Origin: Streptococcus mitis
GTDB lineage: Bacteria; Bacillota; Bacilli; Lactobacillales; Streptococcaceae
DNA length: 37,087 nucleotides
Reading direction: 5' to 3'
NCBI RefSeq assembly: GCF_009496155.1
Contig: NZ_WIJP01000018.1
Location: forward strand, 1 to 37,087
The position numbers and the translations under genes are program-made. Under the pieces are notes generated by a model. It was given only the letters and a program-made list of their open reading frames with translations, did not search any database and was not told where the DNA came from. This document shows, in pieces, positions 10,616-19,291 of the stretch (position 1 is its first letter; each line of letters begins with the position of its first letter).

Positions 10616-11524
10616 ATGAAAACAGTACTCGACATTCATGGATTGTCCAAAAACTTTAACAAACAAGCTATTCTTCAGGATCTTCATCTAACGATAAGAG
10701 AGGGAGATATTTATGGTCTAATTGGAAAAAATGGAGCAGGTAAAACTACTCTTATCAAAATAATTACACAACTACTCTTTGCGGATAAAGGAACTGTTTC
10801 CCTCTTTTCTAGTAAATCGGAAAATGAGTGGACCAAGGCCCTATCTCGAGTAGGTTCTGTTATCGAATCACCTGTAGCTCATAATCACTTAACAGCCTAT
10901 CAAAATCTGAAATATTACTGTATGATTCGGCATATTCCAAATGCTGATCAAGTCATTCGAGAAACACTGGACTATGTAGGTTTGTCAGATACAGGTAAAA
11001 AAGTCTTTCGTGATTTCTCGCTAGGAATGAAACAAAGACTTGGTATCGCCATTGCCCTTCTATCCAAACCAGACTTCCTGATCTTAGATGAACCTATCAA
11101 CGGTCTCGACCCAATCGGTATTAAAGAATTTCGACTCATGATTCAACGGCTCAACCAAGAAAAAGGAATAACCATTCTCATCTCTAGCCATATCTTGTCA
11201 GAACTCTATCTCGTAGCTAATCGTTTTGGTATTTTAGATCAAGGCAAGATTATTCGTGAAATCAGCAAAGCTGAATTTGAAACACTAAGTGAGGATTATA
11301 TTGTGCTTAAGACAGCTGACCAAGAGAAAGCTTGTCAAGTATTGAAAGAACAAATCCAGCTCCAGTTCAAGGTTGTTAATCCAGAAAATGAAATCCATAT
11401 CTTTGGAAATGAACAAGATGTCAAACAGATTCTCAAGGAATTAACTTTGGCAGATGTTGCCATTGACGAGATTTACTATGCCCGTCAAAACCTAGAAGAA
11501 TACTTCACTCAATTGGTCGAATAG
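10616..11524 (+). CDS. ABC transporter ATP-binding protein, BcrA/lantibiotic-immunity type
   Basis: This 302-residue cytoplasmic ATPase has Walker A GKNGAGKTT (K43), signature FSLGMKQRLG and Walker B FLILDEPINGLDP. The long C-terminal extension past residue 215 is typical of BcrA-like exporters that pump out bacitracin or lantibiotics. The reading frame stays open 54 bases further upstream. The ATG at 10616 is chosen because AAAGGAGAG lies just before it and the family's N-terminus (LDIHGLSKNF) starts there. The permease follows after 10 bases, and the pair faces a convergent two-component system. The transported compound is not known. Confidence 0.92.
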   Translation: MKTVLDIHGLSKNFNKQAILQDLHLTIREGDIYGLIGKNGAGKTTLIKIITQLLFADKGTVSLFSSKSENEWTKALSRVGSVIESPVAHNHLTAYQNLKYYCMIRHIPNADQVIRETLDYVGLSDTGKKVFRDFSLGMKQRLGIAIALLSKPDFLILDEPINGLDPIGIKEFRLMIQRLNQEKGITILISSHILSELYLVANRFGILDQGKIIREISKAEFETLSEDYIVLKTADQEKACQVLKEQIQLQFKVVNPENEIHIFGNEQDVKQILKELTLADVAIDEIYYARQNLEEYFTQLVE

Positions 11525-11534
11525 GAGGAAAATC

Positions 11535-12287
11535 ATGATACATACCATTCAAGCAGACTTTTACCGTCTTTTCCGCTCCAAAGGATTCTGGATTACAGAA
11601 TTCATTCTCTTTACTCTCATGCTAATGGGCGCAAGTATTGGAGCTACTGGCCATCTGATGGCAATCCAGACAGAAGAGCCAAAAATTCCAACCCATGGTT
11701 GGGACGGTGTACAAGCCCTGATTAACGCATCTAGTCAAGGTTCAAACCTCGTTTTTCTCTGTATTATTATAACTTGTCTAGTTCTCGGTGTTGATTTAAT
11801 CGGAAAGCTCTATAAAAATAGTTTGACAGTAGGGGTTTCTCGTACAGAGTTTTTCCTCGCCAAAGCCTTTGTAGTGGCTTGTATTGCACTTTTGCAACTT
11901 ATCATCAGCCTTGTGATTGCCTTTATTCCAGCAACTATCTTAAATGGATTTGGAACTATGCCTGATGGCTTTATTGGCAATCTATTGACAACCATTTTCC
12001 TTCAATTTCTTTGCCTTCTTGCTTGGCTTTCCATTGTTTCCTTCATTCTCTATGTGAGTCATTCTTATCTTGCGGTATTTATTGGTTATTTGGTCAGCTC
12101 TATCTTACTTTCTATGCCAATGCTCATCTTCCCAAGTATCAAAATTTTGCCATATTTATCATTGCAGTTTTTCTATGCTATGACTGCTAATAGCGAATCC
12201 ATTTTCTATACACTTATAGTTACCTTAGCTGTTATTGTAATCTTTAATCTAAGTGGACTGGCAGTTTTCAAAAAGAAAAGTCTATAA
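11535..12287 (+). CDS. ABC-2 type permease, partner of the BcrA-type ATPase
   Basis: This 250-residue membrane protein has about six hydrophobic segments: around residues 20-40, 70-95, 105-135, 145-170, 175-200 and 220-243. It has the small ABC-2 layout of bacitracin and lantibiotic immunity permeases (BcrB, LanE/LanG-like). AGGAGG precedes the start, ten bases after the ATPase stop, so the two genes form one exporter. Sequence similarity within this group is low, so the assignment relies on topology and neighbour. Confidence 0.85.
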   Translation: MIHTIQADFYRLFRSKGFWITEFILFTLMLMGASIGATGHLMAIQTEEPKIPTHGWDGVQALINASSQGSNLVFLCIIITCLVLGVDLIGKLYKNSLTVGVSRTEFFLAKAFVVACIALLQLIISLVIAFIPATILNGFGTMPDGFIGNLLTTIFLQFLCLLAWLSIVSFILYVSHSYLAVFIGYLVSSILLSMPMLIFPSIKILPYLSLQFFYAMTANSESIFYTLIVTLAVIVIFNLSGLAVFKKKSL

Positions 12288-12289
12288 AA

Positions 12290-12322
12290 AAAGACCTCCT
12301 CTAGCCTACAGAGGAGGTTTAT
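12290..12322. terminator. Bidirectional terminator between exporter and sensor kinase
   Basis: ACCTCCTCT (12294-12302) and AGAGGAGGT (12310-12318) form a nine-pair stem, with an A-run on the left and a T-rich tail on the right. It serves both convergent transcripts. Confidence 0.9.
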
Positions 12323-12326
12323 TTCG

Positions 12327-13205
12327 TTAAAAGCAAATACAAACCGACAACCACTGTCCATCTGTGCTTAGTTTCATCTCTGCACCGAGAAGATGACATA
12401 ATTCCTTAGTGATATAAAGTCCTAAACCAGAGGATTCTTCCGTGTCTGATAGATTTTCAGAATAAAAACGGTTGCTGAGATTTTCTATTTTTTTGATGGG
12501 CTGTTTAACAAGGTTTGCAATCTCTAAGACAAGCTGTTCCTGTTCCTTTCTCAAAGATAGCCGCGCTTCTTCCTTGCCATGTTTGAGGACATTCCCAAGC
12601 AGATTTTGTAAAATTCGATCCAGCAAGTCTTCATCAGTCCTCATTTTCAGACCAGCTTCAACCTTAAAATCAAGGGTGATATTTGTCGCCTGAAAAACAT
12701 CATAATAAGCCAGAGTCTTCTTGGTGATAAAAGCTGAAAGATCAACTTCTTCCATTTTCGGTTTGACAGCCCCTTCCATCAAACGACGATATTCTAGAAG
12801 AGCCTCCAAACGTTTAGAAACTAAATCAAGATGCTGGGCGATTTTTTGTAAGGTTTCTGCTTGCTTTTCAGGAGACTTTATCAATTGTTGGGTGTAGCCT
12901 GAAGCGATAGTCAGAGGCGTCCGGATATCATGGGCGATATTGCTGATGGCCATATCCAGAGTCTGTTTTTCCCTTTTCATAACCAATCGAGATTGTTCCA
13001 CTTCCTGAAATAGATTCTCAATCTGCTGGTAGAGATGTAAAAAATGTTTGGAAAAAATGCTGACTCCGACTCTTTTCATACTACCCGTGAGAATCTTATC
13101 TTCAATCTGTTGACTCAAGTTTTTAAGTGCTAGATGGTAGCGAATCAATGCAATCGATAAAATAATTAGGAGTACCAATAGGATAAAGATTATCATGTAG
13201 GTCAT
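12327..13205 (-). CDS. Sensor histidine kinase with a single N-terminal membrane segment
   Basis: This 292-residue kinase has one hydrophobic helix (residues 4-22) and no evident extracellular sensor domain. A linker leads to HisKA with AHDIRTPL (phospho-acceptor H92). The ATPase domain shows an N-box (NLLGNVLKHG) and G-box (SSGLGLYITKEL). The frame is open 12 codons further upstream, but the ATG at 13205 is chosen: it overlaps the regulator stop as TAATG and has AAAGGAG eight bases before it. Lack of a sensor domain is common in kinases that sense antimicrobial peptides through or with a transporter, which fits the adjacent exporter. I cannot assign it to a named pneumococcal system. Confidence 0.9.
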   Translation of the reverse strand: MTYMIIFILLVLLIILSIALIRYHLALKNLSQQIEDKILTGSMKRVGVSIFSKHFLHLYQQIENLFQEVEQSRLVMKREKQTLDMAISNIAHDIRTPLTIASGYTQQLIKSPEKQAETLQKIAQHLDLVSKRLEALLEYRRLMEGAVKPKMEEVDLSAFITKKTLAYYDVFQATNITLDFKVEAGLKMRTDEDLLDRILQNLLGNVLKHGKEEARLSLRKEQEQLVLEIANLVKQPIKKIENLSNRFYSENLSDTEESSGLGLYITKELCHLLGAEMKLSTDGQWLSVCICF

Positions 13206-13903
13206 TACTTGTCTCCTTTTAATCTTACCCCAACTCCCCAAATGGTTTCAATATATTCTTGATTTGGGTCAAGCTGATTTAATTTTTTACGAAGGTTACT
13301 CAAATGCGTATTGAGGGTATTATCTCCAGGTAGGTAGCTATCCTCCCAGACCAATTCATAAAGTTCTTCCTTGGTAAAAATTTTCTTTGGATGTTTGAGG
13401 AGAGTTTGGAGAATCAAGCATTCTTTCTTGGCAAGGCGAATCGTTTCCTGGCTATTTTTGATTTCAAAACTTTCTGCATCAAACTGGATATTTTTCAAGT
13501 TTTGTGGCAGATGTTCAGTTTTTCCTATCTCCATAGGCTGTTTTTCTGTACTTTGGCGTAACTGAACAGTAACTCTAGCAAAGACTTCGTCCAAATCAAA
13601 AGGCTTCACTATGTAATCATTGGCACCGTCTAAGAGGTATTGACTGATTAACTTCTTATCGCTCAAAGCCGTTAGCATAATGACTGGAGTTTGACTTTGT
13701 TCCCTGATGGCTTTTAAAACCTGATCCCCATTTTTCCCAGGAAGCATGATATCTAGCAAAACGAGGTCAATCCCACCTTGGTCAAAACGCATGATTCCTT
13801 CTGTACCAGAAAAGGCTTGAATCACCTCATGCTCCTCAGTAAGAAGTGTTCGTAAAATCTCTTGAATGTCACTATTGTCTTCAATAACCAATATCCTAGC
13901 CAT
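13205..13903 (-). CDS. OmpR-family response regulator
   Basis: The receiver domain starts ARILVIEDN, with acidic pair E8/D9, phospho-acceptor D51 (VLLDIMLPG) and conserved Lys in VKPFD. A winged-helix DNA-binding domain follows (LAKKECLILQTLL, then GDNTLNTHLSNLRKKL). The length is 232 residues. A TTG three codons upstream is also possible, but the ATG at 13903 has an AAAGG site nine bases away. It is translationally coupled to the kinase. A likely target is the exporter promoter with its CTTTAGAAA repeats. Confidence 0.93.
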   Translation of the reverse strand: MARILVIEDNSDIQEILRTLLTEEHEVIQAFSGTEGIMRFDQGGIDLVLLDIMLPGKNGDQVLKAIREQSQTPVIMLTALSDKKLISQYLLDGANDYIVKPFDLDEVFARVTVQLRQSTEKQPMEIGKTEHLPQNLKNIQFDAESFEIKNSQETIRLAKKECLILQTLLKHPKKIFTKEELYELVWEDSYLPGDNTLNTHLSNLRKKLNQLDPNQEYIETIWGVGVRLKGDK

Positions 13904-13925
13904 AAATACCAACCTTTCTGCAACT

Positions 13926-13934
13926 ATTATAGCA
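13926..13934 (-). promoter_or_regulatory. Extended -10 promoter for the two-component operon
   Basis: Minus-strand TGCTATAAT, about 22 bases before the response-regulator ATG. Confidence 0.65.
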
Positions 13935-13943
13935 TGTTTTATT

Positions 13944-13979
13944 GATAAAAAGCTCCTCGCATAAAAGCGCGAGAAAGCC
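13944..13979 (-). terminator. Terminator of the polyamine operon
   Basis: On the minus strand CTCGC/GCGAG, extended by flanking GGCTTT/GGAGC pairs, is followed by CTTTTTATC. It lies about 100 bases after the aguB stop and just before the two-component promoter. Confidence 0.7.
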
Positions 13980-14080
13980 TTAGAGGATTAAAATATAAAA
14001 TCTACTTGTTAGATAACATAGTATTTTTTGTTGCTAATAAGAAGTTAGTCTAGCAGAATGAATATCCCATTTCTCCCCTA

Positions 14081-14956
14081 CTAGTCCGTAATCCGTTGAT
14101 ACATTTCTGGTCTTCTATCTCGAAATAGACCCCAGTTTAGGCGTTCATTTGCTCCCTTATCAAGGTCATAAGTAGCTAACAGAACAGCTTCAGCTTGTCT
14201 TTCAGCTTGCTCTAGAATAGCTCCTGTTTCATCCGTCATAAAGGAGGAACCGTAGAAGTCAAGACTAGAACTTTGTCCCCCATTTTCCTCACTAGGAGTG
14301 ACTTCCTCCAAACCATAGCGATTTGCTGCGATGACTGGAACAATATTTGCTGCTGCGTGTCCTTGCATGGTACGTTGCCAATGACCACAACTATCTGTAT
14401 CCAAAATCGGCTCTGAACCGATGGCTGTAGGATAAAAGAGCAATTCAGCACCATTTAACGCAAGACAGCGCGCTGTTTCAGGGAACCATTGATCCCAACA
14501 GATACCGATCCCAATCTTAGCATAGCGAGTATCCCAGACCTTGAAACCAGTGTTACCAGGCGTGAAATAAAATTTTTCTTGATAATAATGATCATCTGGT
14601 ATGTGAGTTTTTCGATAAACGCCCAGCACTTCCCCATCTGCATCAATGACGGCAATAGAGTTATACAAGACATTGCCATCTTTTTCATAGAAACTGATCG
14701 GTAAAACAACTTGTAGTTCCTTAGCAATCACCTTAAAATGCTGAATGGCAGTATTTTCTGCTACAGATTGGGCATGCTGGTAGTAGTCATACTGACGTTC
14801 CTGACAAAAGTATGGACGTTCAAACAACTCTGGTAAAAGAATAATTTGTGCACCTTGTTCTGCAGCCTGACGTACTAAACGCTCTGCTGTTTGAATATTT
14901 GTTGCCACATCCTTGGCACATTGCATCTGAATGGCTGAAACTTTTACATTTCTCAT
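14081..14956 (-). CDS. aguB: N-carbamoylputrescine amidase
   Basis: This is a nitrilase-superfamily enzyme that hydrolyses N-carbamoylputrescine to putrescine, CO2 and ammonia, the step after AguA. Its 291 residues contain the full catalytic triad: E43 in LLPELFERPYF, K116 in YRKTHIPDD and C153 in GICWDQWFPE. It is the last gene of the operon, nine bases after aguA, with an AGGAGA site before the ATG. Residue context around the Cys and immediate linkage to agmatine deiminase make AguB far more likely than another nitrilase. Confidence 0.96.
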   Translation of the reverse strand: MRNVKVSAIQMQCAKDVATNIQTAERLVRQAAEQGAQIILLPELFERPYFCQERQYDYYQHAQSVAENTAIQHFKVIAKELQVVLPISFYEKDGNVLYNSIAVIDADGEVLGVYRKTHIPDDHYYQEKFYFTPGNTGFKVWDTRYAKIGIGICWDQWFPETARCLALNGAELLFYPTAIGSEPILDTDSCGHWQRTMQGHAAANIVPVIAANRYGLEEVTPSEENGGQSSSLDFYGSSFMTDETGAILEQAERQAEAVLLATYDLDKGANERLNWGLFRDRRPEMYQRITD

Positions 14957-14965
14957 CTTTTTCTC

Positions 14966-16051
14966 CTATTCTGGAATTTGTTGGGTGATACAGTGGATAT
15001 TGCCACCACCTAAGAGAATATCTCTGGCTGGTATTCCGACAACTTTACGGTCTGGGAAACATTTACTTAGAATCTCCAAGGCTACTTGGTCGTTTACATC
15101 CTCAAACTGTGGAACTAAGACAGACTTGTTGGCAATATAAAAGTTTACGTAGGAAGCTGCTAGTCGTTCACCAGCGTAGCGTTCTTCTTCACCTTCTTCG
15201 TAGGAATAACCAGGAAGATCTTCTTCTGTCACAACTTGTCGAACTGCAGGGATAGGCAATTTATGAATGGTAAACTTCCGTCCTTTTGCATCTGTTTCCT
15301 GTTCTAAGAGCTCTAAATCAGCTACAGACATGGCATACTGAGGATCACTTTCGTCGTCCGTCCAAGCCAAGACAAGCTCAGCAGGACCAACAAAGGCAGC
15401 AACATTGTCAACGTGTTCATTGGTTTCGTCCTGATAAATACCATAAGGAAGCCAAATAACTTTTTCAGCTCCAAGGCACTCTAATAAGGTATTCTCAATT
15501 TCCTCTTTAGTCAGATGAGGATTACGACCCAGACTGAGCAAACAACTTTCCGTCACGAGAATGGTTCCTTGACCATCGCTATGTATCGCTCCGCCTTCTA
15601 GGACAAAAGGTTTGGCATCGAAAACAGGCATTTCCAAGGACTCGGCAAAAAGACTGGCTACTTGGTCATCATCTTCATAATCTTGATAAAGACCATCAAC
15701 AGCACCACCCCAAGCATTGAAAGACCAGTCAACGGCTAGCTTTTCTCTTTTGTCATTCACAAGAATGGTTGGTCCAGTATCTCGAGCCCAGGCATCATTG
15801 GTAGGAATATCTAGATAAACAACGCTATCTCCAAGGTAGTCTTGGGCTTCAGCTAAGTAGTCTTGGCCCACCAAAAGATAGACTCTTTCCCCCTCTACTA
15901 TAGTCTTGATAATCTGGCTAAATGCTTTTTTAGCAGCTTTACCTTGAAAAGGCCATGATCCTGGTCTTGTAGGCCAGATCATCAAGGTTCCGTGATGGGG
16001 TTCATACTCTGCTGGCATACGATAGCCTAATTTTTTTGGATTGTCCATCAT
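14966..16051 (-). CDS. aguA: Agmatine deiminase
   Basis: AguA converts agmatine to N-carbamoylputrescine and ammonia. The 361-residue protein has the pentein-fold signature: WARDTGPT near residue 90, the GGAIHSDG loop, EHVDNVAAF, and the C-terminal GGGNIHC motif with nucleophile C354. The frame opens with two Met codons; the first overlaps the nspC stop (ATGA-type overlap), with GGGAGA upstream. Pairing with aguB and an upstream decarboxylase points to biosynthesis of putrescine and not to a catabolic agmatine operon, which would carry carbamate kinase and an antiporter. Confidence 0.96.
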   Translation of the reverse strand: MMDNPKKLGYRMPAEYEPHHGTLMIWPTRPGSWPFQGKAAKKAFSQIIKTIVEGERVYLLVGQDYLAEAQDYLGDSVVYLDIPTNDAWARDTGPTILVNDKREKLAVDWSFNAWGGAVDGLYQDYEDDDQVASLFAESLEMPVFDAKPFVLEGGAIHSDGQGTILVTESCLLSLGRNPHLTKEEIENTLLECLGAEKVIWLPYGIYQDETNEHVDNVAAFVGPAELVLAWTDDESDPQYAMSVADLELLEQETDAKGRKFTIHKLPIPAVRQVVTEEDLPGYSYEEGEEERYAGERLAASYVNFYIANKSVLVPQFEDVNDQVALEILSKCFPDRKVVGIPARDILLGGGNIHCITQQIPE

Positions 16052-17175
16052 GATAATCTCCCTTTAAAGTCTTGATAGCCGAAGGCTTTGACTAAGCTGC
16101 AGTCTCCCTGTTCATCCATGAGATAGAGACTTGGCAATCCAATACCATTAAAAGTATTATTTTTGACAAAAGAATAAATGGCCATGTCTTCGAAATAAAG
16201 TCTGTCTCCGATTTGGACTGGATTTTCAAAGCTATAATCACCAATCACATCGCCCGTCAGACAGGTATTGGAAGAAAGTCTGTAGGTATGAGCTTTTTCC
16301 TGTGCCTCAAAGCCATTTCTCAAAGGTGGACGATAGGGCATCTCAAGTACATCAGGCATATGGCAGGTCGCAGAGGCGTCTAAAACCAAGATTTCCATAC
16401 CGTTTTCTACAATATCCAAAACCTCTGTTGCCAAATAGCCAGCATTAAGAGCAATGGCTTCACCCGGTTCGATATAAACTTCAAGATTATAAGTTTCTCG
16501 GATACGCTTGAGCTCAGAAATCAGCAAATCCACATCATAGTCCTCTCTTGTGATGTGATGTCCGCCCCCCATATTGAGCCATTTGACCTGATGCAAATAG
16601 GCTCCAAATTGCTCTTCTACTGCTTTCAAAGTTGTCTCTAAATCATCTGCTCCCTGCTCGCAAAGGGTATGGAAATGAAGGCCATCAACCAAGTCCAGCA
16701 AATCACCAGGAATCTTGTCTAGAGTAACTCCGAAACGGGAACCAGGTGCACAAGGGTCATAGAGCGCGTGATCTCCTTGAGTTGAACACTGAGGGTTAAG
16801 TCGCAAACCCACGCTTACACCAGCATCCCGACAACGGGCCCCATGTTTACGCAACTGTCTGTCTGAGTTAAAGACGATATGGTCCGTTATCTCAAGCAAT
16901 TCCTCCAAGTCCGCATCCTTGAAAGCAGGTGCAAAAATATGGACTTCACCAGGAAATTCTTCCCTTGCCAATTTGGCCTCATAGAGTCCACTAGCTGTCG
17001 TACCAGATAGATACTGGCTAATCAAGGGATAGGTTTTGTAGAGGGAATAAGCCTTCTGGGCAAGCAAAACCTTGCAACCAGCTTCTTCTTGTACATATTG
17101 TAGAATGCGGCAATTGGCTTCTAACTTTGCTAAGTCAACAACATAGGCTGGTGTTGGTACTTGTTCTAACTTCAT
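16048..17175 (-). CDS. nspC: Carboxynorspermidine/carboxyspermidine decarboxylase
   Basis: This PLP enzyme of the alanine-racemase fold removes CO2 from carboxy(nor)spermidine to give spermidine or norspermidine. The 375-residue protein has the PLP lysine in LLAQKAYS (K41), an HFHTLCE strand, MGGGHH and EPGEAI phosphate-binding loops, and [10 protein letters not shown] near the C-terminus. The start overlaps the stop of the preceding dehydrogenase by one base (TGATG). With putrescine as the diamine made in this operon, spermidine is the more likely product. Confidence 0.93.
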   Translation of the reverse strand: MKLEQVPTPAYVVDLAKLEANCRILQYVQEEAGCKVLLAQKAYSLYKTYPLISQYLSGTTASGLYEAKLAREEFPGEVHIFAPAFKDADLEELLEITDHIVFNSDRQLRKHGARCRDAGVSVGLRLNPQCSTQGDHALYDPCAPGSRFGVTLDKIPGDLLDLVDGLHFHTLCEQGADDLETTLKAVEEQFGAYLHQVKWLNMGGGHHITREDYDVDLLISELKRIRETYNLEVYIEPGEAIALNAGYLATEVLDIVENGMEILVLDASATCHMPDVLEMPYRPPLRNGFEAQEKAHTYRLSSNTCLTGDVIGDYSFENPVQIGDRLYFEDMAIYSFVKNNTFNGIGLPSLYLMDEQGDCSLVKAFGYQDFKGRLS

Positions 17176-18434
17176 CAGTCCACCATTTGTGGATTTTCAA
17201 CCACAACCCAAGGTAAACCATACTCATTCAAAGCTTCCATGAATGGATCTGGATCCAATTCTTCAAGGTTATACACTCCAGCTTGTTTCCAAGTACCGTT
17301 CATGACTAATTTTGTCCCAATCATGGCTGGAACGCCTGTCGTGTAAGAAATTGCTTGTGAACCAACTTCTGCGTAACATTCCTGATGGTCGCAAACATTG
17401 TAGATGTAGATGGTTTTTTCAACGCCATCTTTGACACCTGTAAAGATACAACCGATATTGGTTTTACCAACCGTGCGTGGACCAAGGCTGGCTGGATCTG
17501 GAAGCAAGGCTTTCAAAAATTGAATCGGAACGATGTCTTGTCCATTGAAGTTAATGGTATCCGTACGAAGGAGTCCAACATTTTCAAGACATTTCATGTG
17601 GGTTAGATAAGATTGACCAAAGGTCATAAAGAAGCGAATCCGTTTGACTCCAGGAATGTTTTTGGCCAATGATTCAATTTCTTCATGGTGAAGGAGATAC
17701 ATGTCTTTTTGTCCAACTTGAGGGAAATCATACTCACGCTTGATAGACATAGCTTTGACTTCGACCCATTTTCCATCTTCCCAGTAAGAACCTGGTGCTG
17801 AAACCTCACGGAGATTGATTTCTGGATTAAAGTTGGTTGCAAATGGATAACCGTGGTCACCACCATTACAGTCTAAAATGTCGATATAGTGGATTTCATC
17901 AAAATAATGTTTGAGAGCATAGGCTGAGAAAACACTGGTCACACCTGGGTCAAAACCAGAACCAAGCAGAGCGGTCAAGCCAGCTTCTTTGAATTTTTCC
18001 TGATAAGCCCATTGCCATGAGTAGTCAAAGTAGGCTGTAAAACCAAGTTCCTTACAACGTTTCTCATAAATAGCACGCCATTCAGGGTCTTCTGTATCCT
18101 CAGCCTCGTAGTTAGCTGTGTCGATATAGTGAACACCTGTTGCCAAACAAGCGTCCATAATTGTTAAATCTTGATATGGTAGAGCTACATTCAAAACAGC
18201 TTCTGGTTTGTAGCTTTCAATCAGGGCAATCACTTCTTCAACCTTGTCAGCATCAAGAGCAGCTGTCTCAATCTTTGTACTTGTTTTGCCTTCTAATTTA
18301 GCCTTCAAGTCATCGCATTTTGACTTGGTACGGCTAGCAATCATAATCTCTGTAAAGGTTTCGCTATCTTGACAAATCTTTGAAATTGCAACTTGGGCAA
18401 CGCCTCCACATCCAATAACTAATAAACGACTCAT
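17175..18434 (-). CDS. Carboxynorspermidine synthase (saccharopine dehydrogenase-like)
   Basis: This NAD(P)H-dependent enzyme condenses a diamine with aspartate semialdehyde to form the substrate of NspC. The 419-residue protein opens with a Rossmann motif (LVIGCGGVAQVA, glycines at 8-11) and has the two-domain saccharopine dehydrogenase layout; such genes are often annotated lys1. Immediate linkage to nspC fixes the role as carboxy(nor)spermidine dehydrogenase and not lysine metabolism. The ATG overlaps the speE stop by four bases and has an AAGGA site upstream. Confidence 0.92.
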   Translation of the reverse strand: MSRLLVIGCGGVAQVAISKICQDSETFTEIMIASRTKSKCDDLKAKLEGKTSTKIETAALDADKVEEVIALIESYKPEAVLNVALPYQDLTIMDACLATGVHYIDTANYEAEDTEDPEWRAIYEKRCKELGFTAYFDYSWQWAYQEKFKEAGLTALLGSGFDPGVTSVFSAYALKHYFDEIHYIDILDCNGGDHGYPFATNFNPEINLREVSAPGSYWEDGKWVEVKAMSIKREYDFPQVGQKDMYLLHHEEIESLAKNIPGVKRIRFFMTFGQSYLTHMKCLENVGLLRTDTINFNGQDIVPIQFLKALLPDPASLGPRTVGKTNIGCIFTGVKDGVEKTIYIYNVCDHQECYAEVGSQAISYTTGVPAMIGTKLVMNGTWKQAGVYNLEELDPDPFMEALNEYGLPWVVVENPQMVD

Positions 18435-19291
18435 TTTTTTCCTTCCTCTTCTTCTAAAATGTCCTCAACATACTTGGGCAACATAAAGGCTCCCACGTGT
18501 AAATTTGCAGTGTAGTATTCTGTGAAAAGCTGGCGTTTTTTCCAGCCTTCCTTGTCAAAATCTTTGACAGGGTGGTATTTTTTCGATGCAAATCCAAACA
18601 ACCAATAGCCAGCTGGACTGGTTGGGATGTGGGCTTGGTAGACCCGACTAATTGGAAAGGCTTGATTAACCTTACGGTGCATGCTTCGGCAAGCCGACTC
18701 ATCTTCGTCAAAGAAAGGACTACCATGCTGGTATATCATGATACCGTCCTCTTTCAAGGCTCTGTAACTATTTCCGTAAAATTCCTTGGTAAAGAGCCCT
18801 TCCGTATGTCCAAATGGATCTGTCGCATCGTTGATAATGATATCGTAATCATCTTCGCAGTTTCGCAAAAAGCGTAGCCCATTTTGATAGTAAATGGTAA
18901 CACGAGGATCATCTAACCCTGCAGCAAAATCTGGGAAATACTCACGACAGACTTCAACCAACATCTCATCTGGTTCCACAATATCGATTTGTTCCAGCTC
19001 AGGATAGAGGGTTAATACTTGGGCAACACCGCCGTCACCACCCCCTATTACCAAGACTTTCTTGGGATTTGGGTGCACAGCCATGGGAACATGAACGGTC
19101 ATTTCATTGTAGACAAAATCATCTGCATCTGAGAACAAGACGTGCCCATTTAAAATCAAAATCTTTCCAAAAGCTGGCGTATCCAAGACTTCGATATCCT
19201 GCCATTCACTTTTACCAGCGTAGAGTTGCTTGGCTGTTCTCAGGGACAATTTGACATCTGGAGTATGAACTTCAGAAAACCATAAATCCAT
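18431..19291 (-). CDS. speE: Spermidine synthase (aminopropyltransferase)
   Basis: SpeE transfers an aminopropyl group from decarboxylated S-adenosylmethionine to putrescine. The 286-residue protein has an N-terminal beta domain, then the methyltransferase-like fold with VLVIGGGDGGVAQ around residue 80, IVEPD binding the nucleoside, and IINDATDPFG with the catalytic Asp. It starts directly after the speA stop (TAG then ATG). No S-adenosylmethionine decarboxylase gene lies in this window, so its co-substrate must come from elsewhere, or the enzyme may act differently here. Confidence 0.94.
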   Translation of the reverse strand: MDLWFSEVHTPDVKLSLRTAKQLYAGKSEWQDIEVLDTPAFGKILILNGHVLFSDADDFVYNEMTVHVPMAVHPNPKKVLVIGGGDGGVAQVLTLYPELEQIDIVEPDEMLVEVCREYFPDFAAGLDDPRVTIYYQNGLRFLRNCEDDYDIIINDATDPFGHTEGLFTKEFYGNSYRALKEDGIMIYQHGSPFFDEDESACRSMHRKVNQAFPISRVYQAHIPTSPAGYWLFGFASKKYHPVKDFDKEGWKKRQLFTEYYTANLHVGAFMLPKYVEDILEEEEGKK

